A stretch of 64,000 bases of DNA, from assembly GCA_035943995.1 (NCBI GenBank), contig DASZBS010000121.1, positions 124,001-188,000 on the forward strand, written 5' to 3'. Every line of letters starts with the position of its first letter. Positions within the stretch are counted from its first letter, which is position 1. Positions 42,479 to 51,804 of this stretch are shown here, piece by piece. Source of the stretch: Vulcanimicrobium sp035943995. Its GTDB lineage: Bacteria; Vulcanimicrobiota; Vulcanimicrobiia; Vulcanimicrobiales; Vulcanimicrobiaceae. The notes beneath the pieces are model-generated. The model made no database searches and was not told where the DNA came from. It saw nothing but the letters and a program-made list of their open reading frames with translations. A program made the translations under genes and the position numbers.

Positions 42479-43645
42479 CTATCGGCTGACGGTCAGCTTC
42501 ATCGCATCGAAATCGAGCGTCAGCTCCGTCTTTCGGAAGAACTCGTGCGATACCAATCCCCCGACCTGGAACGGAAAGATCTGGAACTGGTCGGCGTCCG
42601 GGAAGAAGAGCCCTGAAACGTTGCGTTTCGTCAGGTTTCCGATCGACACCGCGGGCACCGTGAACGACTGCGTGCGCACCGCTCCCCCTCCGCCGGCGAA
42701 AGAACCGCTGTGCGCGCCTGCGAGCGAGACCTTCGCGGCGGCCAGCTGCTCGCTGCTGAGCTGCACGCCGATACCCTCGCCGCCGGTGTCGATGCTGAAC
42801 AGCTGCTCGGGGGCGCCGTTGACCCGCGCTGGGGCGAAGATGAAGTGGTCGGCCACCAGCCACATCGGCACGACCGCGGCTCCGGCCCTTGCGGCCGCAC
42901 GCGCAACGGCGGCGGAATCGGAGTGCGGGCGCAGGATCAAGGCCCCGTGGCGGTAGTCGATCGTCGAGAGGAAGTGCCGCAGGAAGATCGTCCCGATCGC
43001 GCCGTCGATATCGCGCCCGGCGAGACGAAGCGGCTCCGCCGTCACCATGATCGGGATGCTGCGCACCGTAAGACCGGCGAGGTCGACCTGCCGAATCTGG
43101 CCCGAACGCATCTCGGCGCGCTTGCCGCCGGCAAAGATCCCGATGCCGGCGACGTGCGATGCGACGCCCAGGCGCTTCGCGCCCGCTGCGGTCAGATCGA
43201 CCGCGCCCCCGCCGGTATCCAGCACCAGCAGCGCGGTCTTTCCGTTGATCGTCGCGCGCACGACCGGCAACGGGTCCGTCGCAACGAACGGGATCCGCAC
43301 CGGGCCGGCCGGCATCGAGATGCGGAAATTCTCCGTGCTCGGTTCGCGCCCGGCGAGCGCTCGCAGCCGCGATTGCGTCACCGTGTCGTCGGGATTGACG
43401 CGCGCGGCCTCCGCCAAGTACGTTCGCGCACGCCGCAGATCGTTCTGGTAGAGATAGACCGATCCGAGCCCGCGCAGGGCGCCGGGGTCGTGCGGTGATG
43501 TCGCGAGCTGGGCCGCATATGCGGCGCGCGCGGCGTCGAAGTGCCCCCGCTGGAATTCGGCGTCACCCGTACTTTGCGCCGCGGATGCCCCCGCCACGGC
43601 AAGGACTGCGGATAGCGCCATCGAGACGAAACTCATGCCGAACAA
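42479..43645 (-). CDS. two-lobed retropepsin-like aspartic protease with N-terminal TPR
   Basis: 388 aa. A signal peptide (through about residue 22) precedes two TPR units (residues 28-95, FQRGHFDAARAAYAAQLATSPHDPGAL). A protease region follows with two catalytic DTG motifs, Asp143 (LLVLDTGGGAVDL) and Asp286 (FSIDTGGEGIGV), each at the start of a similar lobe. This single-chain, two-lobe arrangement with a TPR prefix is seen in several bacterial periplasmic aspartyl proteases of the PF13650/13975 type. Its start is 4 bp beyond the stop of the ABC exporter gene on the same strand, suggesting one transcript. Confidence 0.87.
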   Translation of the reverse strand: MFGMSFVSMALSAVLAVAGASAAQSTGDAEFQRGHFDAARAAYAAQLATSPHDPGALRGLGSVYLYQNDLRRARTYLAEAARVNPDDTVTQSRLRALAGREPSTENFRISMPAGPVRIPFVATDPLPVVRATINGKTALLVLDTGGGAVDLTAAGAKRLGVASHVAGIGIFAGGKRAEMRSGQIRQVDLAGLTVRSIPIMVTAEPLRLAGRDIDGAIGTIFLRHFLSTIDYRHGALILRPHSDSAAVARAAARAGAAVVPMWLVADHFIFAPARVNGAPEQLFSIDTGGEGIGVQLSSEQLAAAKVSLAGAHSGSFAGGGGAVRTQSFTVPAVSIGNLTKRNVSGLFFPDADQFQIFPFQVGGLVSHEFFRKTELTLDFDAMKLTVSR

Positions 43646-43649
43646 CGCC

Positions 43650-45521
43650 TCAACCGGCCGGTCGCATCTTCATCTTCATCATCGGCGGGCCGTTCGCCGC
43701 GACGACCTCACGCTCTCTTTCCGGGGCCGGCGACGTGCCGCGCTCGAACTGGGTGCGGTATAGCTGCGCGTACGCGCCGTCGCGGGCGAGCAAGTCGGCG
43801 TGCTTACCGGATTCCACGATCCGGCCCCCGTCGACGACGAAGATCACGTCGGCCGACACGATGGTCGACAAGCGATGCGCGATCACCAGGCTCGTGCGCC
43901 CGCGCATCACCTTCTCGAACGCGGCCTGGATGAGCGCCTCGTTCTCGGAATCCAGCGAGCTGGTCGCTTCGTCGAGGATGAGGATCTGAGGATTCTTCAA
44001 GAGCACGCGCGCGATCGCGAGCCGCTGGCGTTCGCCGCCCGAAAGCTTGTGACCCCGCTCGCCGACGACGGTCGCGAAGCCGTCCGGAAGCGATTCGATG
44101 AACGTCAACAGGTTCGCCGCGCGCGCCGCCGCTTCGATCTCGGCGTGTGAGGCGCCGTCGCGGGCGTAGCGGAGATTCGCTTCGATGGTGTCGTGGAACA
44201 GGTACGTCTCTTGCGTGACGATGCCGATGTGCGAGCGGAGCGACTCCACGTCGAACTCCCGCACGTCGACGCCGTCGATCGTCACCCGGCCCGACTGCGG
44301 ATCGTAGAAGCGCGAGACCAGGTGCGTCAGCGTCGTCTTTCCCGCACCCGACGGGCCGACGAGCGCCGCCACCTGTCCCGGTTCGATCGTCAGGTTGACG
44401 TCGCGCAGCGCCGGGCGCTCCGGCACGTACGAGAAGTTCACGTTATCGAACGCGACGGCGCCCGTCGCCGCCGTCATCCGGCGCGAGCCCGAGGGCTCGC
44501 GAACGAGGTCGAGGTACTCGAAGATGCGCTCGAACACCGCCAGGGCGCTGACGACCTGCACCTGCACGCCCACGAGTTGGGACGCCGGCCCGTAGAGCCG
44601 CGCGAGCAGCGCGACGAACGCGACGACCGTACCGATGGAGATCTCGCCGCGCAGAAAGAGAAAGCCGCCGGCCAACCACACGATCGCCGGTCCGACGGTG
44701 ACCATCGCGTTGATGAGCCCCATGAACCACCGGCCCACCATCGCCAGCGAGATCTCGGCCTTCATCAGATCGCCGGCGAGCCGGGCATACCGCTCGCCCT
44801 CGAACGCCGCGCGCACGAACGACTTCACGAGCGTGATCCCGGAGATCGAGAGCGCCTCCTGCGTGATGCCCTGCATCTCATCGCGCTTCTCGCGCGTCGC
44901 CTTCTTCACCGTGTACATGCGCTTGCCGACCGGCAGCAGCGGCGCGACCATCAACGGCAGGACGACGAGCGCGACGAGCGCGAGCTTCCAGCTTATGGCC
45001 AGCATCGCGACGACCGCGCTCACGATGATCACGGCGTTGGTGAGAACCGAGGAGAGGGTCACGGTGACGACGCTCTCCACGTTGTCGACATCGCTGGTCA
45101 CGCGGTTCATGATCTTGCCGGTCTTCGTGCTGGTGAAGAACGAGATCGGCATGGCAAACAGGTGCGACACCAGCCCGATGCGCAGATCGCGCATGATGCC
45201 TTGACCGACGACCGAGTTGAAAAACCCCTGAGCGACGCCGCAAAGCGCGACGACCAGAGCCGCGCCGATCATCAGCGCTACGTCGGTCGCCAGGCCCTGC
45301 GGGTTACGGTGAGCGAGCGATACGTCGAGGATGTGCTTGCTCAACACGGCGGGCGCGAGCCCGAGAACGGCAGCAGCGAGGATGCACGACAGGATCACCA
45401 GCTCCTGGCGCCAGTACGGCAGAAATAGCTTCGCTATTCGGCGCGCGTCGACGGGGCGCGTCAGCTTGGGCTTTTGCCCGCTGAAGCGCTCGTCGTCACC
45501 CTGCCGCTTGATCATCATCAT
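43650..45521 (-). CDS. ABC exporter (fused permease-ATPase, multidrug/lipid type)
   Basis: 623 aa. There are six transmembrane segments in residues 30-330 and one nucleotide-binding domain: Walker A GPSGAGKTT, Q-loop IGIVTQETYLFHDT, signature LSGGERQR, Walker B ILILDEATSSLD, and switch IAHRLST. It is an MsbA/BmrA-like half transporter that would work as a homodimer. The C-terminal tail is Met/Lys-rich (PPMMKMKMRP). The start has three consecutive ATG codons at 45521, 45518 and 45515; the exact one is uncertain. The substrate is unknown. Confidence 0.93.
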   Translation of the reverse strand: MMMIKRQGDDERFSGQKPKLTRPVDARRIAKLFLPYWRQELVILSCILAAAVLGLAPAVLSKHILDVSLAHRNPQGLATDVALMIGAALVVALCGVAQGFFNSVVGQGIMRDLRIGLVSHLFAMPISFFTSTKTGKIMNRVTSDVDNVESVVTVTLSSVLTNAVIIVSAVVAMLAISWKLALVALVVLPLMVAPLLPVGKRMYTVKKATREKRDEMQGITQEALSISGITLVKSFVRAAFEGERYARLAGDLMKAEISLAMVGRWFMGLINAMVTVGPAIVWLAGGFLFLRGEISIGTVVAFVALLARLYGPASQLVGVQVQVVSALAVFERIFEYLDLVREPSGSRRMTAATGAVAFDNVNFSYVPERPALRDVNLTIEPGQVAALVGPSGAGKTTLTHLVSRFYDPQSGRVTIDGVDVREFDVESLRSHIGIVTQETYLFHDTIEANLRYARDGASHAEIEAAARAANLLTFIESLPDGFATVVGERGHKLSGGERQRLAIARVLLKNPQILILDEATSSLDSENEALIQAAFEKVMRGRTSLVIAHRLSTIVSADVIFVVDGGRIVESGKHADLLARDGAYAQLYRTQFERGTSPAPEREREVVAANGPPMMKMKMRPAG

Positions 45522-45583
45522 CGTGCCACCCCTGCCTACTGCAATTCTCGGTTAATTAAAAACTCTGTAGCGCCGGGAACGGC

Positions 45584-46027
45584 CTACGGCGTCATGAGCT
45601 GGAGATGCTGCTCGTCGAGCAGCAGCTGCCCGGCGTCGGGCTTGGCCTCTTGCAGCATGAGCCCCGGTCCGCCGACCGCTGCAACGAGCTTGTGCTCCTG
45701 CGCACGCCGCTGGTTGTCGACGGCCAGGACGGCGGCGACCTCGCGCGGCGTCAAGGCGGCATCGACCATCTTCGTTGCTTTGTCTTCACCGACGTGCTGC
45801 GCTTTGAGCTTCGCCACGAGCTTGCGGTGCTCGGGCGTGATCGCGGCGAGCATTTTCACGTGCGCCTGCTTGTGCAGTGCTTGGATCTGCTGCCCGAGCG
45901 CCTGCATCTTCTGCATTTGGTCCGAGCTGGGTTGCTGCTGCGCGTTGACCGCTGCGGCCGGGAGCAAAAGAGCTGCGAGCAGCGTCATGGCCAGCGTGTT
46001 CCTGAGGGGCGAGAATACGTTTTTCAC
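45584..46027 (-). CDS. periplasmic Spy/CpxP-like helical protein
   Basis: 147 aa from a GTG at 46027 with GGAGG 5 bp upstream. A signal peptide (ALLLPAAAVNAQ) is followed by a helical domain with an LTPREVAAVL motif, reminiscent of the LTxxQ motif of Spy/CpxP periplasmic chaperones, plus TPEHRKLVAKLKAQ. Assignment to that family is tentative. It stands between the CPA2 antiporter gene and the ABC exporter on the same strand, with a terminator-like hairpin separating it from the antiporter. Confidence 0.55.
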   Translation of the reverse strand: MKNVFSPLRNTLAMTLLAALLLPAAAVNAQQQPSSDQMQKMQALGQQIQALHKQAHVKMLAAITPEHRKLVAKLKAQHVGEDKATKMVDAALTPREVAAVLAVDNQRRAQEHKLVAAVGGPGLMLQEAKPDAGQLLLDEQHLQLMTP

Positions 46028-46064
46028 TTGAGCCTCCGAATGGTGCAAATTAGAGATGAGAGAT

Positions 46065-46088
46065 AAAAAATGCGGTGCCGAGACGGCA
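46065..46088 (-). terminator. weak intrinsic terminator of the antiporter gene
   Basis: Minus strand: the 5-bp stem TGCCG/CGGCA (46088-46084 with 46080-46076) around TCT is followed, after CCGCA, by TTTTTT (46070-46065). It is 21 bp downstream of the antiporter stop. Confidence 0.4.
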
Positions 46089-46108
46089 TCGTGACCAACT
46101 GGATGATA

Positions 46109-47356
46109 CTACACCTCTGCAAGCAGTGCTCCCACTGGTTGTCCACCGGCGCTTGCGATGCTGCCGCGGCGCAGGCGTGCCGTGAAGATGACGATCGGGG
46201 TCGTCATGAGCGTCGTTGCAAGCGCCACGCCAAGCAACACGGCATACGTATGCTGCGTTATGAGTCCGTTTCGCAAGCCGATCGACAGAAAGATCAAACC
46301 CACGACGCCGCGACAATTCATGAGCGAAGCGATCATGAGCGAGCTCTGCCGGTCGAACTGATTCGCTCGCGCCGAAATGTAGCTCGCGCCGGCCGTCGTC
46401 ACCGTCGCCCACGCGGTCCACAGAGCAATCGCGGGGAGCGCCGTCAGCCAGCCCACGATGATCGCGTTGATCCCCGCGAGCGCGAAGAACAAGGGCATCA
46501 GCCTGGTCGCCCAGCGCTGCACGTGCCGCAGCGGCTCGGAGACCGCGGGGATGCGCGGCGCGAGCAAGCCGCCCGCGAAGGCGACGATGATGGGGTCGAT
46601 CCCGAGCAGCATCGCGATGACGACGAGGAGCAATAACGTCCCTACACTCGCGAGCGCCACGATCGGAAGGCGGCGCTCGCGCTTGGTCAACGATCTGATG
46701 AGCACGATCGTCGCGACGCACGGCAACGAGAAGAGTGCGCGCTCCAGCCACACGTTCGGCGAGGCCCCGGCGCCCGTCGCGATCGCGCCGAGCACCGCGA
46801 GCAGCGTCCATGCGAACAAGTCGTCGACCGCGGCCGCCGACAGCGCCGTCAGCCCGACGCGGCTGGACAGCATTTTGAGCTCGTCGAGGATTCGCGCCAT
46901 CACCGGGAACGCCGTCACCGCCATCGCGCCGCAGATCGCGAGCTTGCCTCCGAGGGACGAGGCCTGGTCGAGACCCCAGACCAGATTCAACGACAACAAG
47001 CAATAGGTGAGGGTGAACGCGACGACGATCCGCGAGACGGCGATCGACGACGACCGCGCCAGCCCGTCGCGCACGTGCGCGACGTTCGTCGCGTGCCCTA
47101 AGCAGAACATGTACGCGAGCAACGCCGGCTCGCTGATCCAATAGAGGACTGCCTTCACCTGCGGCATCGGGACCGCAATTCCGAGCGCCGCGGCACCTTG
47201 CGCCAGACCGAATCCGGCCAGAATGCCGACGCACAACTCCGCCACGACGCGCGGTTGGCGAATTCTCGCGAACAGCGGTGCGCCGATCGCGCAAGCGGCG
47301 AGGACCGCCGCGACGACGATCAGGGAGATTGTAAACGCTCCGGCTGACAACTGCAC
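46109..47356 (-). CDS. cation:proton antiporter, CPA2 (KefB-like) family
   Basis: 415 aa from a GTG at 47356. There are about 12-13 transmembrane segments. The conserved double Asp of CPA2 transporters is visible (LSAAAVDDLFAW), together with an N-terminal RQPRVVAELCVGILAGFGL and a GIDPIIVAFAGGLLAP loop. The family exchanges K+ or Na+ for H+. There is no C-terminal RCK/TrkA domain, so it is shorter than KefB/C. The 5' region is divergent from the efflux operon promoter, and both promoters share about 100 bp. Confidence 0.88.
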   Translation of the reverse strand: MQLSAGAFTISLIVVAAVLAACAIGAPLFARIRQPRVVAELCVGILAGFGLAQGAAALGIAVPMPQVKAVLYWISEPALLAYMFCLGHATNVAHVRDGLARSSSIAVSRIVVAFTLTYCLLSLNLVWGLDQASSLGGKLAICGAMAVTAFPVMARILDELKMLSSRVGLTALSAAAVDDLFAWTLLAVLGAIATGAGASPNVWLERALFSLPCVATIVLIRSLTKRERRLPIVALASVGTLLLLVVIAMLLGIDPIIVAFAGGLLAPRIPAVSEPLRHVQRWATRLMPLFFALAGINAIIVGWLTALPAIALWTAWATVTTAGASYISARANQFDRQSSLMIASLMNCRGVVGLIFLSIGLRNGLITQHTYAVLLGVALATTLMTTPIVIFTARLRRGSIASAGGQPVGALLAEV

Positions 47357-47433
47357 ACCCTTTACAGGAAACAGAGACTCGGTCTGGTTGCCGGTCGCAG
47401 CCGGATGTTTTTTCTTTCGCCATTGTACACTAC

Positions 47434-47463
47434 TTGACGTGATCAGTCCAGTGCAACTATAAT
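47434..47463 (+). promoter_or_regulatory. strong sigma-70-like promoter of the efflux operon; leaderless transcript predicted
   Basis: TTGACG (47434-47439), an 18-bp spacer, then TATAAT (47458-47463). The expected start is near 47470, while the TolC ATG is at 47472, leaving no room for a ribosome-binding site. Either translation is leaderless or initiation is further downstream. A divergent weak -10 (TACAAT on the minus strand, 47428-47423) could serve the antiporter. Confidence 0.7.
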
Positions 47464-47471
47464 CCAAATGG

Positions 47472-48851
47472 ATGCAGTGGATTTGGATAGAGTCCCGGTT
47501 TCGCACTTGTGTGGCCGCGGCCACAGTGGCAGTTTTGGCGCTCCCCGCGGCGGCCGATGCGGCGTCGCCGTTTCCGGCGTACGGTGGCGCACCGACCGAT
47601 GCGCTCAAAACGCGGGCCGTCACGGGCGTCCCCGGTCACGTCACGCTGGAGCAGGCGATCGCCATCGCGGCGGCCACCTCGCCGAGCGTCGACGCCGCGC
47701 GCGGACCTCTGCATCTGGCGTCGGCCGGCACGGAAACCGCGCGCGTCGGTACGCGGCCGACGTTCGGCGGCAGCGGCCAGCTCAGCCAGCCCGCGTCGTT
47801 TCCGAGCGGATCCACCGGCGCGACTTTCACGCTGAGCCAACTGATCTACGACGGCGGACTGGTGATGTCGAACATCCGCTCCGCGCGCTCGTCTGAGGAC
47901 GCTGCTCGTCAGACGTACCGGCGCGCGCTGCAAACGCTGACGAACGACGTCGCGCAAGCCTACTTCGCCGCGCTCGCCGCCGAGGCTCAAACCGCGCTCG
48001 CACAAGTGATCGTCAACCAAGGCCTCGCTCAGGAACGGCTCATCTCGGCGCAGATCGACGCCGGCACCGCTGCGCAGATCGACTTGCAGACCGCGCACGC
48101 GGCGACGCTCCAGGCACAAGGCAAGGTCGTCACGTCGCAAAGCCAACAGATCGTTGCGCTCGCGCAGTTCGCACACGCGTTGGGATTGCCGGCCGACGCC
48201 GACGTGCACCCGCAGCCGACGCCCTCCAGCGGCCGAGCGTCGACGCTGCCCGGCGGGACGCCGCTCAGCTACGACGTCGCGGTCGCGACGGCGCTCACGC
48301 TGCGTCCGGATTACCTCTCGACGATACGCAGCGTGGACGCCGGCAGCCAAAAAGTCCGGTCGGCGCGCTTAGGCAACCGGCCGAGCGTCACGGGTTCGGC
48401 CGCGCATTCCTTCACGCAGCAGCAGGCGGGCTTTCCGCAGCAGTCGCCGGCGGTGCAATGGCTGGCATCGGTCAAGATACCGCTGTACGACGGCGGCTTG
48501 GTCAGGGCGAACACGGCGACCGCTCGCGCGCAGCTCGAAGAGGCCGTCGCGGCGGAGCGGTCGCAGGAGCAGACCGTGCAGATCGACGTGCGCACGGCGC
48601 TGGCGCAGCTCATCTCTGCGCAAGCCGTGCTGCGTGTCAACGACGAGTCCGTGGATCTCGCGCGACGGCTTCTCAGCGGCCGGCAAGCGCAATATCGCGC
48701 TGGAAAACCCGTCCTAGAGCTCTATCTCAACGCTCAAGCCAACTATGCGGCCGCGCAGAACGCACAGCTCTCGGCACTCTACGCGCTGCGCCAAGCTGAA
48801 CAAGCCTATCTCTATGCACTCGGCAAGAACGAGGTGGTACGAGCGACATGA
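47472..48851 (+). CDS. TolC-family outer-membrane efflux protein
   Basis: 459 aa. A signal peptide (VLALPAAADA, cleavage about residue 30) is followed by two tandem OEP repeats rich in coiled-coil heptads (VTLEQAIAIAAATSPSV ... and LSYDVAVATALTLRPDYLS ...). The paired LIYDGGLV and PLYDGGLV motifs mark the strand-turn regions. These trimers form the outer-membrane tunnel of tripartite pumps. It is the first gene of the operon TolC-PadR-ADOP permease-membrane-fusion protein-ATPase. Its TGA overlaps the PadR ATG. Confidence 0.92.
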   Translation: MQWIWIESRFRTCVAAATVAVLALPAAADAASPFPAYGGAPTDALKTRAVTGVPGHVTLEQAIAIAAATSPSVDAARGPLHLASAGTETARVGTRPTFGGSGQLSQPASFPSGSTGATFTLSQLIYDGGLVMSNIRSARSSEDAARQTYRRALQTLTNDVAQAYFAALAAEAQTALAQVIVNQGLAQERLISAQIDAGTAAQIDLQTAHAATLQAQGKVVTSQSQQIVALAQFAHALGLPADADVHPQPTPSSGRASTLPGGTPLSYDVAVATALTLRPDYLSTIRSVDAGSQKVRSARLGNRPSVTGSAAHSFTQQQAGFPQQSPAVQWLASVKIPLYDGGLVRANTATARAQLEEAVAAERSQEQTVQIDVRTALAQLISAQAVLRVNDESVDLARRLLSGRQAQYRAGKPVLELYLNAQANYAAAQNAQLSALYALRQAEQAYLYALGKNEVVRAT

Positions 48852-49228
48852 CGTCCATCACTTCCAAGAACGTCCAGCTGCTTTTACCGCTCAGCTCGAG
48901 CAGCTTTTGCATCTTGCTCGCGCTCGCGCAGGGCGAGCGCCACGGCTATCACATCAGCAAAGAGGTCGAGGCCGCGACCGGCGGCACCGTGAAGCTGCAA
49001 GCGGGTACGCTGTACCGGCTCATCAAGCAGATGACGGCCGACGGCTGGATCACCGAAGTCGATCGCGCCGATCCGATCGATCCCCGGCGGCGGTATTACC
49101 GCCTCACGTCGTGGGGGCGCAAGATCGCACACGCCGAGGCCGAGCGGCTTGCCGACCTCGTGCGCCTCGCGCGGACGTACCGGCTCCTGCCGGCAGGCGC
49201 GAGTGCGAAGCGACGCGTGACGGCGTGA
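48848..49228 (+). CDS. PadR-family transcriptional regulator
   Basis: 126 aa winged-helix protein: ILLALAQGERHGYHISKEVEAATGGTVKLQAGTLYRLIKQMTADGWI ... RRRYYRLTSWGRK is the PadR DNA-binding and wing signature. PadR proteins usually repress efflux or phenolic-acid genes and respond to ligands. It is overlapped at both ends by operon partners (ATGA at 48848, GTGA at 49225), so it is co-expressed with the pump, a layout typical of autoregulated ADOP operons. Confidence 0.92.
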   Translation: MTSITSKNVQLLLPLSSSSFCILLALAQGERHGYHISKEVEAATGGTVKLQAGTLYRLIKQMTADGWITEVDRADPIDPRRRYYRLTSWGRKIAHAEAERLADLVRLARTYRLLPAGASAKRRVTA

Positions 49229-51801
49229 CGCTGATCGACGTCGCGCTCGCCTTCTGTCCGGCTGAGTTTCGCGGCGAGTACCGCGACCAGATTCGGGCCG
49301 GTACGCACGCCGGCGGCGGCACGAACGGAGCGACCTTTCTGGACGTCGTCTGGATCGGTTTGACTCTGCACGCCGAAGCCTTCGGACGCAACCTCAAGAC
49401 CGCCGTTCGCTCCATCATGAAGTCGCCGGTTTCCGCGGCGGTCATCGTGGGGACGCTCGCAATCGCCATGGGCGGAAACATCGCCGTCTTTACCGCGTTC
49501 AACGCCGCGCTGCTCCAGCCGTTGCCTTTTCCCGATGCGAACCGGCTGGTCCGCATCACCATCGGCGATCCGGCGAAGCCGGGCGCGACGCTGCTCCTCG
49601 CAGGGATGGACAAAGCCGTCGCCGCCAACGTGCATTCGTTCGACGCAGTCGCCGCCGTCGCGGAAGATCCGGGCGCGATCATCGGGAGCGACGTGACGTA
49701 TGCCGCGCACCGCGGGATCGCGACCCCGAATTTCTTTTCCGTTCTCGGCGCACCGCCCGAACTCGGCCGGAACCTTTCGGCTAGCGACGTCGGCCGTGCG
49801 TCCGTCGTCATCTCGGACCAGCTCTGGCGCAGCCGCTTCGGCTCGGATCCGCACGTTCTCGGCCAGCGCCTGCGCTTCACGCCCTCGTCCGCGCTGCAGC
49901 CGCTCGACTTCACGATCGCCGGCGTCGCACCGCCGGCGCTGGAATCCATCCGCAAGGGGCCGTTCCATCCCGACTTCTGGAGCATTACGCGCTCGTCGGG
50001 CCAGAGCGTCGGCGATCAGGGCAGCGGAAGCCCGCTGATCACCGATACCTTCGGCAAGCTTCGCGCGGACGTGACGCCCGTCGCGGCCGCGAGCGACGCG
50101 CAGCGCATCGTCAAGCAGCTCTTCCCGCCGGGACAGCCCGTGCCGGATGCAGCCAAGAGCATGCGCGCGCTGGTGATGCCGCTCAACAGCGACGCGCTCG
50201 ACGAAGCGCGCTATCTCTGGACGCTCTTCGCTGCGGTGATCGCGGTGCTGCTGGTCGCGTGCCTCAACGTCGGGAACCTCTTGCTCACGCGCGCCGCGTC
50301 GCGCACGCAAGAGTTCGTCCTGCGCTCGGCACTCGGAGCCTCGAGCGGCCAGATCGCATCGCTGCTGATCTACGAGTCGACGCTCTTCGCCGTGCTGGGC
50401 GTCGTCTTCGGCGCCTGGCTGGGGATCACCGTGTTCTCCACAGCGCTCTCGCTGAGTCCCGCCATCGCCAAACTCCCCAACGTGCGTCCCGACGGTCATG
50501 TGTTGGCGTTCATCGTCGTGCTGATGGCGTTCGTCGCGCTTTTCGCCGGCGTCTTGCCGACGATGATCCGGCAACGCCGCCGCGGCGACGACGGCGCGGG
50601 GATACGGGCCGGGACGCGCACCGGGGCGTTCGCGGCGCCGCGCCTGCGCTTCGCGCTAGGCGTCGCGGAGATCGGCTTCGCGTTCCCGCTGCTGGTCGCT
50701 GCGGGGCTGCTCCTGCACAGCTTCCTGCTGGCGTCGAACGTCGGTCACGGATTCCCGGCCGACAACCTCTACGAGGCCGACTACAACTTGCCGGCGGCAA
50801 AATACAGCGCCGCCGGGAACTACGGCAACGCCGTCGATCAGTTGACGCAGCGCATACGGGCGATCCCCGGCGTCACGTCCGTCGGCTATGCCGACCACAG
50901 CCTCGTCTCGACGTTCTTCGGCGACCAGTACACCCTCAAGCCGGGCGGCACGCCGATCGGCAGCGTGAACGCGATGTCGGTGACGCCGCAGTTCTTCCAG
51001 ACGCTGGGGCTGCCGATCGCGTTCGGCCGGAACTTCAACGACGGTGTTTCGTCCGCTGCGAGCAACGAGGTCATCGTCGACCAGCGCCTGGCGAAGCTCT
51101 TCGACGCGGGCGATCCGCGCGCGAAGCACGTCTACGCGCAGGGCTTCGGCGGCTCGAAGGTACTCTCGGTCGCCGGCGTCGCGAGCTCGATCACCAATAC
51201 GGCGGCGAGCGATCAGCCGACCTTGTACACCCGCGCTTTTGCGACCCCCGTCGACGGTCGCCACCAGTTCTCGCTCTTCGTTCGGACGAACGGCAACGTA
51301 CCCAGCCTGAGCACGCAGATCGCATCGATCACCACGCACTTCGACACGCTGGTCGCGGCGCCGGCGATCCGGCCGGTCGCCGACATCCTCGCGGTCAAAG
51401 ACGCGTCGTGGCGCGCGGGGATGATCTTGCTGAGCTGCCTGGCCGCGGCCGCGTTGCTGCTGGCGCTCGTCGGCATCTACGGCGTCACCTCCCATGCGGT
51501 CGAGGCGCGAACGTCCGAGCTCGGGATTCGCTTGGCGGTCGGCGCGCCGCCGCGCGCGATCTTGGGGCTGGTGCTGCGCTCGCAATTGACCCAAAGCGCC
51601 ATCGGCCTGTTGATCGGCCTGACGCTCAGCGTCTTCGTGACGCAAGCTCTCTCGTCGCAGCTCTATGAGATCACCCCGCTCGATCCGCTCACCTACGTCC
51701 TCGTCGCATTGACACTGCTCGCGACCGGTTTGCTCGCAGCGCTGCTGCCCGGTATTCGGGCGATGCGCGTCGATCCGGCCGTCGCTCTCAGACACGAGTA
51801 A
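49225..51801 (+). CDS. ADOP-type ABC transporter permease (MacB/FtsX-like, duplicated)
   Basis: 858 aa. An N-terminal segment with CPAEFRGEYRDQIRAG is characteristic of the ADOP family (acidobacterial duplicated orphan permease). Two MacB-like modules follow, each with a periplasmic domain and FtsX transmembrane helices (for example FSVLGAPPELGRNLSASD and FQTLGLPIAFGRNFNDG repeats; C-terminal ELGIRLAVGAPPRAILGLVL). ADOPs often follow a PadR gene, as here. The start is the GTG overlapping the PadR stop. Although named orphan, this one has an ATPase partner in the operon. Confidence 0.9.
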   Translation: MTLIDVALAFCPAEFRGEYRDQIRAGTHAGGGTNGATFLDVVWIGLTLHAEAFGRNLKTAVRSIMKSPVSAAVIVGTLAIAMGGNIAVFTAFNAALLQPLPFPDANRLVRITIGDPAKPGATLLLAGMDKAVAANVHSFDAVAAVAEDPGAIIGSDVTYAAHRGIATPNFFSVLGAPPELGRNLSASDVGRASVVISDQLWRSRFGSDPHVLGQRLRFTPSSALQPLDFTIAGVAPPALESIRKGPFHPDFWSITRSSGQSVGDQGSGSPLITDTFGKLRADVTPVAAASDAQRIVKQLFPPGQPVPDAAKSMRALVMPLNSDALDEARYLWTLFAAVIAVLLVACLNVGNLLLTRAASRTQEFVLRSALGASSGQIASLLIYESTLFAVLGVVFGAWLGITVFSTALSLSPAIAKLPNVRPDGHVLAFIVVLMAFVALFAGVLPTMIRQRRRGDDGAGIRAGTRTGAFAAPRLRFALGVAEIGFAFPLLVAAGLLLHSFLLASNVGHGFPADNLYEADYNLPAAKYSAAGNYGNAVDQLTQRIRAIPGVTSVGYADHSLVSTFFGDQYTLKPGGTPIGSVNAMSVTPQFFQTLGLPIAFGRNFNDGVSSAASNEVIVDQRLAKLFDAGDPRAKHVYAQGFGGSKVLSVAGVASSITNTAASDQPTLYTRAFATPVDGRHQFSLFVRTNGNVPSLSTQIASITTHFDTLVAAPAIRPVADILAVKDASWRAGMILLSCLAAAALLLALVGIYGVTSHAVEARTSELGIRLAVGAPPRAILGLVLRSQLTQSAIGLLIGLTLSVFVTQALSSQLYEITPLDPLTYVLVALTLLATGLLAALLPGIRAMRVDPAVALRHE

Positions 51802-51804
51802 ATA

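Noticed and set aside
42346..42616. Plus-strand frame reading NHAWDGKTLSLSPPVAHELIYVHYARGF
   Set aside because: It looks protein-like for about 30 residues but has no start or family match and runs into the antisense of the aspartic protease; a degraded gene fragment is possible but unsupported.
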